From the NCBI GenBank assembly GCA_049325055.1, contig JBMOPB010000114.1, forward strand, positions 1-27,403: DNA of 27,403 bases. The letters run 5' to 3'. Below, one piece after another: positions 6,803-14,658 of this stretch. The notes under the pieces were generated by a model. It was not told the origin of the DNA, made no database searches, and was given only the letters and a program-made list of their open reading frames with translations. Source of the stretch: BRHc4a sp049325055 (lineage in GTDB: Bacteria; Bacillota; Desulfotomaculia; Desulfotomaculales; Desulfocucumaceae). The translations under genes were made by a program, and so were the position numbers. How positions within the stretch are numbered: position 1 is the first letter of the stretch; every line of letters starts with the position of its first letter.

Positions 6803-8035
6803 TCAGTCTTCCAGCAGCCGGAGCGCCGACGGAAAAGGAGACAGCGCCCTTTTCAGTATTCCATGCACGTATGCGATCAAAACACCGTAATTTACTATGG
6901 GCACCCCGGCCTCCGCACACCTCATTATCCTGTGCAGCATCTCTTTCCTGTTGATCATGCAGGCGCCGCAGTGGACAATGAGATTGTATTCCTTGAGGTT
7001 TTCCGGCAGCCCGGCGCCGCTTGACCACTCAAAGTGAAGTTCGCCGCCCGCTTTAAGCCGCAGCCAGCGGGGAATCTTTACGGTGCCGATATCGTCCTCC
7101 ACCCGGTGGTGGGTACAGGCTTCAGCGATCAACACCCTGTCCCCGGGCTTCAAATCGTCCACCACCCGGGCGCCCGATACCAGTGCCTCCAAATTTCCCT
7201 TGTACCGGGCGAAAAGAATTGAAAATGATGTCAGCATTATATCCCGGGGAGTATCGGCATCCACCTTCAAAAACGCCTGGGAGTCGGTAACTACCATCCT
7301 GGGCCTGCGGCCCAGCTCCGACAGCGCCTTTTTCAGCTCCCTTTCCTTGACCACCATCGCCATGGCATCGTGGTCCAGTATGTCCCTTATGGTCTGAACC
7401 TGGGGCAGAATCAGCCTTCCCCTGGGCGCGGCCAGGTCGATGGGGACAACCAGCACCACAACGTCACCGGGGCTGATGAGGTCCCCGATTATGGCCGGGG
7501 CAGCCCATTCCCGTGGCGCCGACCGGATGATCTCCCTCTTTAAATCCTCTATTCCGCGGCCGGTAACCGCACTGACCGGAAGCAGACGAATTCCCAGCTT
7601 TTGTTCGAGGTCCCCGGCGCCGGACTCAGGATACCGGTCGGTTTTGTTAAGAACCCCCACCACCGGGAGGTTGTTATCACCTGCCCTTTTAATCAGGTCA
7701 ATCTCGTACCGGTCAACCTCCTGCCCGGGGTCAATCACCAGCACCATTAAATCAGCTTTGTTCAGCACCCCGGTAGTCTTTTTAACCCTCAGATCACCCA
7801 GTTCCCCCTCGTCATCTATCCCGGCAGTGTCAATAATCACAACCGGCCCCAATGGAAGTATCTCCATGGATTTGTATACCGGGTCGGTGGTGGTGCCGGG
7901 AACGTCCGAAACAATGGCCACCTCCTGCCTCGTCAGAGCGTTGATAAGGCTGGACTTGCCCGCGTTCCGCCTCCCGAGAATAGCTATGTGGAGCCTGCTG
8001 CCCCGGGGAGTTTCATTCAATCCCCCCACACTCAT
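6803..8035 (-). CDS. hydF: [FeFe] hydrogenase maturation GTPase HydF
   Basis: HydF is the scaffold on which the 2Fe subcluster is finished before transfer to HydA. The N-terminal GTPase domain has the P-loop GRRNAGKSS (21-29), VPGTTTDP for switch I, DTAG, and NKTD for guanine recognition. The C-terminal part has the iron-sulfur ligands: C307 and H309 in EACTHHR, C356 and C359 in HCGAC. The length (410 aa) is normal. It starts 5 nt after the aspA stop, with GGGTGATG overlapping the end of aspA as ribosome site, which implies tight co-translation. Confidence 0.97.
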   Translation of the reverse strand: MSVGGLNETPRGSRLHIAILGRRNAGKSSLINALTRQEVAIVSDVPGTTTDPVYKSMEILPLGPVVIIDTAGIDDEGELGDLRVKKTTGVLNKADLMVLVIDPGQEVDRYEIDLIKRAGDNNLPVVGVLNKTDRYPESGAGDLEQKLGIRLLPVSAVTGRGIEDLKREIIRSAPREWAAPAIIGDLISPGDVVVLVVPIDLAAPRGRLILPQVQTIRDILDHDAMAMVVKERELKKALSELGRRPRMVVTDSQAFLKVDADTPRDIMLTSFSILFARYKGNLEALVSGARVVDDLKPGDRVLIAEACTHHRVEDDIGTVKIPRWLRLKAGGELHFEWSSGAGLPENLKEYNLIVHCGACMINRKEMLHRIMRCAEAGVPIVNYGVLIAYVHGILKRALSPFPSALRLLED

Positions 8036-8040
8036 TTACA

Positions 8041-9456
8041 TCACCCTTTTTTAAAATGCCTGGCCCCTGCCACACCCGGCCTGGTCAACTGGCCGGGGGA
8101 TAATATTTTCTCAAGATCTTCCGGGCTCAAAAGGCCCGTATCCACAACCAGTTCCCTCAGGCCTTTACCTTCCTCCAGAGACCTCTCCACCAGCCCCTCC
8201 GCCCTCTCATACCCCAGGTACGGCACCAGCGCGGTAATGAAGCCGTGACTCCTTTCCAGCCAACCCCTGCACCTGTCAGCGTCAGCAGTTATTCCCATGA
8301 TACATTTTTCCGCAAAAATATCCGCCGCATTTGTAAGTACTTCCAGGGACTGCAGAAGGTTGTGGGCGATAAGTGGCGTAAAGGCGTTTAACTCCAACTG
8401 GCCTGAAGCAGCGGCCATGGCTATTACCTGGTCGTTTCCCATTACCTGGAAGCATACCTGGGTAACCATTTCAGGTATTACCGGGTTGACCTTCCCCGGC
8501 ATTATAGAAGACCCCGCCTGACACTGGGGAAGTTTGATTTCGGCAAGCCCCCCCAAGGGGCCGGAGGACATCAGCCTCAAGTCCCCTGCTATTTTTGCCA
8601 AACTCACCGCCGCCGCCTTAACCAGGCCTGAAACCTCCACGAAAACATCGGTGTTCTGGGTCAGGTCCACCATGTTTTCAGACCTGGAGATGCCATAGCC
8701 GGTAATGTCCCGCAGCACTTCAATCACCGTGAAAATATATTTACTGTCGGCGTTAAGTCCGGTTCCGACAGCAGTCCCCCCAAGGTTTACCTGCCGCAGC
8801 CTCTCCTCTGCCTTGTACAGCCGCCAGCGGTCTCTGGCCACGGCCTCGGCATAGGCGCCGAATTCCTGGCCCAGGGTTATGGGCACAGCGTCCTGCATTT
8901 CGGTACGGCCCAGCTTGATAACACCTGCAAATAACGCCTCCTTTTCCTGCAGGGCCGCCTGAAGCCCCGCCATGGAATCGCTCAGCCGCAATACCATGCC
9001 GATGGCCGCAATTTTCAGGGCAGTAGGATAAACATCGTTGGTGGACTGGGAAAGGTTAACGTGCCTGAGCGGGTCCACCAGGCTGTAGTCACCCTTTTCG
9101 CCCCCCAGTATCTCTATGGCGCGGTTGGCCAGCACCTCGTTCATATTCATATTGGTGGAAGTCCCAGCCCCTCCCTGGAGAGCGTCCACTATAAACTGGT
9201 CGGCCAGAAGGCCCCCTGCCACTTCCTCCGCTGCCCGGGCCACGGCCTCCCCTATTTTGGGGTCCAAAAGGCCGGCGCTGACATTGGCCCCGGCCGCCGC
9301 CCTCTTGACCATGGCCAGCGCACGGATGAGCGCCGGATTTGTCTTTATGCCTGATACCGGAAAGTTGCCGGCCGCCCTTAATGTATGTATGCCGTAATAT
9401 GCATCCCGGGGCACCTCCGCCGACCCCAGAAAATCATTCTCCACTCTGAAGCCCAA
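8041..9456 (-). CDS. aspA: Aspartate ammonia-lyase
   Basis: The enzyme converts L-aspartate to fumarate and ammonia. The 471-aa product has the family signature GSSIMPGKVNP, the GGAGTSTNMNMNEVLANRA block and the SQSTNDVYPT block. I place the start at TTG 9456: GGAGGG lies 8 nt upstream and the product begins MGFRVENDFLGSAEVPRDAY, which is the normal N-terminus. The frame stays open further upstream, but that part lies inside hydE and is not protein-like. The gene overlaps the end of hydE by 23 nt and is 5 nt from hydF, so it is a true member of the maturation operon. The location suggests supply of ammonia or fumarate linked to hydrogenase assembly; that link is inference. Confidence 0.95.
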   Translation of the reverse strand: MGFRVENDFLGSAEVPRDAYYGIHTLRAAGNFPVSGIKTNPALIRALAMVKRAAAGANVSAGLLDPKIGEAVARAAEEVAGGLLADQFIVDALQGGAGTSTNMNMNEVLANRAIEILGGEKGDYSLVDPLRHVNLSQSTNDVYPTALKIAAIGMVLRLSDSMAGLQAALQEKEALFAGVIKLGRTEMQDAVPITLGQEFGAYAEAVARDRWRLYKAEERLRQVNLGGTAVGTGLNADSKYIFTVIEVLRDITGYGISRSENMVDLTQNTDVFVEVSGLVKAAAVSLAKIAGDLRLMSSGPLGGLAEIKLPQCQAGSSIMPGKVNPVIPEMVTQVCFQVMGNDQVIAMAAASGQLELNAFTPLIAHNLLQSLEVLTNAADIFAEKCIMGITADADRCRGWLERSHGFITALVPYLGYERAEGLVERSLEEGKGLRELVVDTGLLSPEDLEKILSPGQLTRPGVAGARHFKKG

Positions 9457-10531
9457 AACGGTTTCCCTCCCCCCGGCCATATGGCGGTCCGGACCACCTG
9501 GGGCTGTGCCCGTAGCCGCTCCCGGGAACACGGCCCATATCCAAAACAAAAGAACGGATTTCATCAACCGAGATTTGCGGATCTTTATCGTAACCCAGTT
9601 TATTGGGATAAATGCTGTAATGGGGGCGGTACTTACGCGGCGTAACATTTGGCATGACTACATTGGCGCCGCACTGAAGCGCCAGCCTCCGTCCGTGCGG
9701 GTGCATAGTTCCCAGGGCGGTGGTGGCCGGGATATGCGCTTGGGGGAGTAAAAGGCGGGCAACCGCTATGGCGGTCAGTGTAGCCTCCAGCCCCCCGCGT
9801 GGATAAGATCCCAGCGGAGTATCGGGGTTTGGAACAAAGGGGCCGATACCGGCCATTTCCACATCAAGCTCCCTCAGTAATAATAAATCGCGGGCCAAGG
9901 TGTCAGCAGTCTGTCCGGGCAACCCTATTATATTCCCGGAACCCACCTGATAGCCCATATCTTTAAGGGCACGCAGGCAGCCAATACGCTCCCCCAGGCC
10001 GGTGCCCGGCCGGAGCGCGGCGAACAGGTCCGGGTCGGCGGTTTCATGCTTTAAGAGGTACCTGTCGGCTCCGGCCTCCCTGAAGGCCACCAGTTCGCTT
10101 TCCGGGCGTATGCCGAGAGAAAGGGTGACGGCAACGTCCAGTTCCCCCTTGATGGCTGATATGATGTCAACTAGTGTTTCCTTAGTATAATACGGATCCT
10201 GGCCGCTCTGCAAAACCACTGTTTTCAACCCCATGCCGGCGGCTGTCCGCGCGGCGGACAGTATTTCCCCCGGATCCATGCGGTAGCGGCTAACTGCCCT
10301 GTTTTCCGCACGCAGGCCGCAGTACAGGCAATTTGAGTAACAGTGGTTGGAGAATTCGATAATACCCCTTAAATGAACATCATCCCCCAACCTCCGGTAC
10401 CTTATGTCGTCGGCCCTTTCATAAAGCAGTTTCTTTTCGGCGGAACTGGCCTGGAGAAGGGACAGTATATCTTCCCTGGTCAGTGAAACAGTTCCGTTGT
10501 CAGTTTTTTCCAGTACTTTCTCGATGCTCAT
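9434..10531 (-). CDS. hydE: [FeFe] hydrogenase maturase HydE, radical SAM
   Basis: HydE acts on the HydG product to form part of the di-iron precursor of the H-cluster. The radical SAM motif C-x3-C-x2-C is at C64, C68 and C71 (CYSNCLYC). Other family blocks are VVLQSGQDP, YLLKHETAD, GNIIGLPGQT, GPFVPNPDTPL and ATTALGTMHPHGR. The length (365 aa) is slightly above usual because of a polar tail (about 345-365) that overlaps aspA. The start at 10531 has GGGAG 6 nt upstream. It is the first gene of the operon and faces the hydrogenase structural operon across an AT-rich divergent promoter region. Confidence 0.96.
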   Translation of the reverse strand: MSIEKVLEKTDNGTVSLTREDILSLLQASSAEKKLLYERADDIRYRRLGDDVHLRGIIEFSNHCYSNCLYCGLRAENRAVSRYRMDPGEILSAARTAAGMGLKTVVLQSGQDPYYTKETLVDIISAIKGELDVAVTLSLGIRPESELVAFREAGADRYLLKHETADPDLFAALRPGTGLGERIGCLRALKDMGYQVGSGNIIGLPGQTADTLARDLLLLRELDVEMAGIGPFVPNPDTPLGSYPRGGLEATLTAIAVARLLLPQAHIPATTALGTMHPHGRRLALQCGANVVMPNVTPRKYRPHYSIYPNKLGYDKDPQISVDEIRSFVLDMGRVPGSGYGHSPRWSGPPYGRGEGNRFGLQSGE

Positions 10532-10581
10532 CGGATACTCCCAATAAACTATATTTAGATATTATTTTTTGAATATTAAGA

Positions 10582-10610
10582 TTGATTTTTTCCTAAAGTA
10601 TGATTATTAT
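10582..10610 (+). promoter_or_regulatory. Candidate sigma-A promoter of the hydrogenase operon
   Basis: TTGATT (10582-10587), 17 nt, TATTAT (10605-10610). The -10 box matches five of six positions and the -35 box four of six. It lies in the strongly AT-rich region 10532-10709 between divergent hydE and the first gene of the rightward operon. I found no clear operator or standard Rex site there. Confidence 0.5.
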
Positions 10611-10709
10611 GAAATATAACATCATTCACTTATTTTATCAATATCTATTTACTAATTTTATTATTATTCGCATATATCCATAAGAATTATTTATGGGCGG
10701 GTGACTTTG

Positions 10710-11051
10710 TTGAAACTTGCTGATGTTAAGAGCATCTTGGACGCGGAAGTAATCACAGGGGAAGACATGCTGGATATAACGGTGAGTTCGGGTTTCGGCT
10801 GCGATTTGATAAGCGATTCCCTCTGCTTTTCCAGGGCGGACTGCCTGCTTCTCACCGGACTTACCAACGTTCAGATTATTCGCGTAGCGGACATGATCGA
10901 GGCCAGGGCCATTGTATTCGTACGCGGCAAAAAGCCCGGCCCGGAAATTATTGAAATGGCCAGGAAAAGAAAGATTCCTCTCCTGGTAACAAGGCTCTTT
11001 CTTTTTGAAGGCTGCGGCCGGCTGTACCAGCACGGCCTCCGCAGTTCCTGA
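10710..11051 (+). CDS. DRTGG-domain protein, first of two in the hydrogenase cluster
   Basis: The protein has 113 residues from TTG 10710, chosen because GGGTGA lies 5 nt upstream and the product then begins MKLADVKSILDAEVI, as expected for this family. GTG at 10701 in the same frame has no ribosome site. The whole protein is one DRTGG domain, a small alpha/beta fold also found with CBS domains and in pyrophosphatases. It shows the VSSGFGCDLISDSL and LLLTGLTNVQIIRVADMIEA blocks. Its role is not established; its position beside an anti-sigma-type ATPase and a HydS-like protein suggests ligand sensing or redox signalling. Confidence 0.8.
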   Translation: MKLADVKSILDAEVITGEDMLDITVSSGFGCDLISDSLCFSRADCLLLTGLTNVQIIRVADMIEARAIVFVRGKKPGPEIIEMARKRKIPLLVTRLFLFEGCGRLYQHGLRSS

Positions 11052-11075
11052 CGCCTTTTGGGGAGTGAACTGACG

Positions 11076-11489
11076 TTGAAACTGGAGTTCAGTGTAAAGG
11101 GAAACGACTTCACCAGGGCCGGAGAGGCGGCCACCAAAATAAAAAAGGCGCTGCAAATGGTGGGAATGGATGTTAACACGGTCAGGAGGGCCGTTATAGT
11201 TGCCTATGAGGCCGAGCTGAACATAGTCATTCACGCCAGGCAGGGAATACTGACCCTGTCCGTGTACCCGGACAGGGCGGAAATATCGGCCGAAGATGAA
11301 GGCCCCGGTATACCCGATATTTCGCTGGCCATGCAGGAAGGCTATTCCACGGCCCCTCCCCATGTGAAAAAAATGGGCTTCGGGGCAGGAATGGGGCTGC
11401 CCAACATCAACCGGTGTTCCGATAAGCTTGAAATCGAAACCGAGGTCGGCCGGGGAACCACGCTCAGAACGGTAATTTTCAATCAGTAA
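11076..11489 (+). CDS. Anti-sigma-factor-type serine kinase / histidine-kinase-fold ATPase
   Basis: A 137-aa GHKL-fold ATPase like RsbT/RsbW. The N box is in VAYEAELNIVIHA, the G1 box is AEDEGPGIPD, and the G2 region is KKMGFGAGMGLPNINR. It has no sensor or receiver part, so it must act with partners. TTG 11076 is chosen because GGGGAGTGA lies 7 nt upstream; an earlier TTG at 11058 overlaps that ribosome site. It lies between the first DRTGG gene and the HydS-like gene, in one transcription unit. A protein-phosphorylation role in reporting hydrogen or redox state is inference. Confidence 0.85.
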   Translation: MKLEFSVKGNDFTRAGEAATKIKKALQMVGMDVNTVRRAVIVAYEAELNIVIHARQGILTLSVYPDRAEISAEDEGPGIPDISLAMQEGYSTAPPHVKKMGFGAGMGLPNINRCSDKLEIETEVGRGTTLRTVIFNQ

Positions 11490-11501
11490 GCGGTGAAAAA
11501 A

Positions 11502-12833
11502 ATGCAACAGTACTTTCATTCGGTCATGCTTGACCGTGATAACTGCAAAGGCTGCACAAACTGCATAAAGCGGTGCCCAACCGAGGCTATAAGAGTCAGG
11601 GAGGGCAGGGCCAGGATAATAGAAGAGCGCTGCATTGATTGCGGCGAGTGCATACGTATATGTCCCAACCGGGCCAAGCTGGCCATCACCGACCCCCTTG
11701 AGAGGCTTAATGACTACAAATATACCATCGCCCTCCCGGCGCCGTCCCTGTATGCCCAGTTCGGCCCTCATGTAATGCCGGCCAACATAATGGGAGCGCT
11801 TATGGACCTGGGCTTTGACGATTATTACGAAGTTGCGCTGGGGGCCGAGGCAGTCTCGGTTAAATTGCGGGAATCTCTCTCCCCCCCCGGGCCAAGGCCC
11901 CTGATTTCCTCTGCCTGCCCGGCGGTGGTAAGGTTGATGCAGGTTCGTTTCCCGGGGCTCCTGGATCATATAGTGCCCCTGGAAACCCCCATGGAGATAT
12001 CGGCCCGGCTGGCCAGGGAGAAGGCAATAAGTCAACATGGGCTGAAAGATGAAGAAATCGGAATTTTTTTCATAACTCCCTGTCCCGCCAAGGTCACCGC
12101 TGTTAAACAGCCCTTCGGGCCCATGTCATACGTTAACGGGGCTATTTCAATGTCTGAAATATACGGAGAAATACTGGCGAAACTTGAATCCCCCCGGTCC
12201 ATCCCGCAATACGTGTATTCACCTCCCCGGGGAGTGGGCTGGGGCAAGTCAGGGGGTGAGAACCATGCCATTATGAGCCATTCTCTGCTGGCGGTTGACG
12301 GTATTCACAATGTGATTAACCTGTTGGAAGAAATCGAGAGGGGCGGTCTGAGAGACATTGACTATATTGAGGCGCAGTCCTGCTCCGGAGGGTGTATAGG
12401 CGGCCCCCTGGTTCCCCAAAACCCCTTCGTGTCAAGAGTTAGAATGGATAACCTGGTTAGAGCGCTCGTCAGGCAAAAGGCCCCTCTGCCGCAATTTCCC
12501 GCCGACCCAGACTTCTACCGGCTGAAAAACAAAATTACGCCCCGTCCGGCCCTGCAGCTGAGCGGGGATATCGACCGGGCTATTGTAATGCTTGAAGACG
12601 TTGAAAAAATCACCGGTGAACTTCCGGGATTGGACTGCGGATCCTGCGGGTCGCCCAACTGCCGGGCCCTGGCGGAAGACATTGTGAGGGGGTACGCCGA
12701 AACTTCATACTGTGTGTTCAAGCTCAGGGAAAGACTGCAGCAACTGGCAAGGGAAATAGTGGACCTCTCACACATGCAGCCCCCTGCCATGTTCCGGGAA
12801 AGGGAAAACACCGGCAGGGGGGAGAAAGAATGA
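11502..12833 (+). CDS. HydS-like sensory [FeFe] hydrogenase with 4Fe-4S and Fes domains
   Basis: The 443-aa protein has two ferredoxin clusters (C15/C18/C21/C25 and C44/C47/C50/C54), an H-cluster domain (about 75-325) and a C-terminal Fes-type motif (C379, C382, C387, C404). All four H-cluster cysteines are present: C139 in SSACPA, C194 in TPCPAK, C294 and C298 in SCSGGC. The residue before C139, which is the proton-relay cysteine in catalytic enzymes, is alanine (A138). That substitution is known in sensory hydrogenases such as Thermotoga maritima HydS. There is no PAS or kinase domain; the separate ATPase upstream may take that part. ATG 11502 has GGTGA 5 nt before it. The last four bases overlap the next start (ATGA). 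Confidence 0.9.
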   Translation: MQQYFHSVMLDRDNCKGCTNCIKRCPTEAIRVREGRARIIEERCIDCGECIRICPNRAKLAITDPLERLNDYKYTIALPAPSLYAQFGPHVMPANIMGALMDLGFDDYYEVALGAEAVSVKLRESLSPPGPRPLISSACPAVVRLMQVRFPGLLDHIVPLETPMEISARLAREKAISQHGLKDEEIGIFFITPCPAKVTAVKQPFGPMSYVNGAISMSEIYGEILAKLESPRSIPQYVYSPPRGVGWGKSGGENHAIMSHSLLAVDGIHNVINLLEEIERGGLRDIDYIEAQSCSGGCIGGPLVPQNPFVSRVRMDNLVRALVRQKAPLPQFPADPDFYRLKNKITPRPALQLSGDIDRAIVMLEDVEKITGELPGLDCGSCGSPNCRALAEDIVRGYAETSYCVFKLRERLQQLAREIVDLSHMQPPAMFRERENTGRGEKE

Positions 12834-13192
12834 CCCTTTGGCAATCAATTATCAGCTCCCTGGAATTAAAACTTGAGACCAGACCGGAGACAGTCCGGCG
12901 CACGGTAACGGGCGCCTACTGCGGCGACCTGCTTAGTGACGTGCTGGCCCGTGCGGAACAGGGAGACCTGTGGATTACCATTCACCGTCACCGCAGCGTG
13001 ATTGCGGTGGCGTCACTCCTCAATCTGAGCGGTGTGGTGATAACGGGCAACCGCATGCCCGGTCAGGACACCCTTGAATCCGCCGAAAAAGAGGGGATAC
13101 CCCTGTTCACTACCAGGCTGGACAATTTTCAGGCATCCGGGCGGCTTTACAGCATTATCTTTCCAGACAATACCATGCGTACAAATAAATAA
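12830..13192 (+). CDS. Second DRTGG-domain protein of the hydrogenase cluster
   Basis: A 120-aa protein made of one DRTGG domain, with TGAYCGDLLSDVLARAEQGD near residues 27-46 and LLNLSGVVITGNRMP near 62-76. It is a diverged relative of the gene at 10710. Its ATG overlaps the stop of the HydS-like gene (ATGA) and has GGGGAG as ribosome site, which implies coupled translation. It probably works with the HydS-like protein; the ligand is unknown. Confidence 0.78.
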   Translation: MTLWQSIISSLELKLETRPETVRRTVTGAYCGDLLSDVLARAEQGDLWITIHRHRSVIAVASLLNLSGVVITGNRMPGQDTLESAEKEGIPLFTTRLDNFQASGRLYSIIFPDNTMRTNK

Positions 13193-13215
13193 CAGAGATC
13201 GAGGAGGCAGGCAAA

Positions 13216-13713
13216 ATGTCACACAACTGCTCTTGCCGCAATAACCTGACCCAGGAGCAGCTAAATGAGGTATACAGCATACTGGATCCATACCGGGGAC
13301 AGCCCGGCAGTTTAATACAGGCCCTTCACAAAGCCCAGAGCACGGTGGGCTATCTCCCCAGGGAAATTCAGGTCCGGGTGGCCGAAACACTTAACGTTCC
13401 CCTGTCCATGGTCTACGGGGTGGTATCATTTTACTCCTTTTTCACCAGCGTCCCCAAAGGCAGGCATAAAATAAGCGTTTGCGCCGGAACAGCCTGCTAT
13501 GTCCGCGGCGCCAGGCAGTTGCTCAACAAGTTGGAAGAAGACATTCGGATTAAGCCCGGCGAAACCACCGAAGACGGCCGGTTTTCACTGGATGTCGTCC
13601 GCTGCGTGGGAGCGTGCGGGCTGGGACCGGTGGTAACGGTGGACAATGACGTGTATGCCAGGGTTCACAATGAAAAAATGGCCGACATACTCTCCAGGTA
13701 TACAAAGGAGTGA
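13216..13713 (+). CDS. hydC: NAD-linked [FeFe] hydrogenase subunit HydC (NuoE-like)
   Basis: A 165-aa subunit homologous to NuoE of complex I. It binds one 2Fe-2S cluster through C89 and C94 (CAGTAC) and C130 and C134 (CVGAC) in a thioredoxin-like domain. The N-terminal helical part (GSLIQALHKAQSTVGYLP, then VYGVVSFYSFF) is typical. With HydB and HydA it makes a soluble NAD(H)-dependent hydrogenase, usually electron-bifurcating with ferredoxin. It has a strong ribosome site (GAGGAGG). Confidence 0.95.
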   Translation: MSHNCSCRNNLTQEQLNEVYSILDPYRGQPGSLIQALHKAQSTVGYLPREIQVRVAETLNVPLSMVYGVVSFYSFFTSVPKGRHKISVCAGTACYVRGARQLLNKLEEDIRIKPGETTEDGRFSLDVVRCVGACGLGPVVTVDNDVYARVHNEKMADILSRYTKE

Positions 13714-13719
13714 GGTTTT

Positions 13720-14184
13720 TTGGAAGAGCTGTCCCAGCACATACTTGACCTTTCACTTAACTCCCTGGAGGCCGGCGCCACCAGGCTGGAAATATTGGTG
13801 CGGGAAAACACCGCAGAGAATTATCTGGAATTTAAAGTGCGGGACAACGGCCTCGGAATTGCCGACGAGGACATTCCCAAGGTACTGGACCCCTTTTATA
13901 CCACGAAAAAGAACAAGCGGGTGGGACTGGGCATTCCACTTCTGCGTGACGCCGTGGAAAGGTGCGGGGGGAGCTTCAGAATAAGGGGGATGCCTACGGC
14001 GGGAACCACCGTCACGGCTGTGTTTCCTCACAGACACCCCGACCGGGCCCCCCTGGGAGACATTGCCGGGACACTGAACGTCCTCATAGCGGGCAACAGG
14101 AATCTTCACCTAATTTACAAGCACGAATATAACGGAAATCATTTCTTTTTCAATACAGAGGAATTAGTCGGCACACTGGGGTGA
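13720..14184 (+). CDS. Histidine-kinase-fold ATPase inside the hydrogenase operon
   Basis: The first 110 or so of 154 residues form a GHKL ATPase: N box LDLSLNSLEAGA, G1 box VRDNGLGIADED, F-box-like PFYTTK, G2 region VGLGIPLLRDAVE. There is no dimerisation/phosphoacceptor domain, so it is not a complete sensor kinase. The last 40 residues (LIYKHEYNGNHFFFNTEELV) are an unassigned extension. TTG 13720 has GGAG 9 nt upstream. Genes of this type commonly sit between hydC and hydB in clostridial clusters; a regulatory role is plausible but not shown. Confidence 0.85.
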   Translation: MEELSQHILDLSLNSLEAGATRLEILVRENTAENYLEFKVRDNGLGIADEDIPKVLDPFYTTKKNKRVGLGIPLLRDAVERCGGSFRIRGMPTAGTTVTAVFPHRHPDRAPLGDIAGTLNVLIAGNRNLHLIYKHEYNGNHFFFNTEELVGTLG

Positions 14185-14269
14185 ATACCCGTACAAACGC
14201 CGGCGGTGCTGGCGTGGCTTAATGATTACCTTTCCCTGAAAATTGGGGATTTGAGGGAGGCAAAAATAA

Positions 14270-14626
14270 TTGAAAAGTTTGGAAGAACTGGATAAACTCC
14301 GCGAAAAGCTGCAGCAGGACCTGAAAATAAGGGAAAAGAACCAGGAAGTAACCGTTACGGTCAGCATGGGCACCTGTGGTATCGCGGCCGGGGCCAGGGA
14401 AATTGTAAAGGCGCTGCTGGAAGAGTTAAAAGATCATGGACTGAACGGTGTGGCCCTGACCCAGACCAACTGCGTCGGCCTTTGCCAGCATGAACCTCTC
14501 CTGGAGGTTAAAAAGGGCGATGAAAAGACCACCTACATAAACGTTGACCGGGAAAAGGCCAGGGAAATAGTAAAAAGGCACATTGCCAAAGGTGAAGTCA
14601 TAAAGGAATGGACCAACACCAATTAA
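14270..14626 (+). CDS. 2Fe-2S thioredoxin-fold ferredoxin of the hydrogenase cluster (HydD-like)
   Basis: A 118-aa protein with an N-terminal coiled segment (LEELDKLREKLQQDLKIREK) and a thioredoxin-like 2Fe-2S domain. It holds only three cysteines: C36 in MGTCGIAAGA, C68 and C72 in TNCVGLC. One of the four usual ligands is thus missing or replaced. It resembles the small extra protein called HydD in some NADH-dependent hydrogenase clusters. TTG 14270 has GGAGG 9 nt upstream. It may pass electrons to HydB or be structural; the precise role is not established. Confidence 0.82.
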   Translation: MKSLEELDKLREKLQQDLKIREKNQEVTVTVSMGTCGIAAGAREIVKALLEELKDHGLNGVALTQTNCVGLCQHEPLLEVKKGDEKTTYINVDREKAREIVKRHIAKGEVIKEWTNTN

Positions 14627-14658
14627 TACAGCGGGCCGTACAAGGAGGATAAACAATA

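Noticed and set aside
9457..9648. Upstream extension of aspA to position 9648
   Set aside because: The extra 64 codons lie inside hydE, are not part of the AspA family, and TTG 9456 has the good ribosome site.
10532..10709. Rex or other known redox operator between hydE and the DRTGG gene
   Set aside because: No TTGTGA/TTGTTAA-type inverted repeat found; only general AT-richness.
10638..12038. Long minus-strand open frame (466 codons) opposite the DRTGG, ATPase and HydS-like genes
   Set aside because: It is a shadow of well supported plus-strand genes, has no ribosome site and no recognisable motif.
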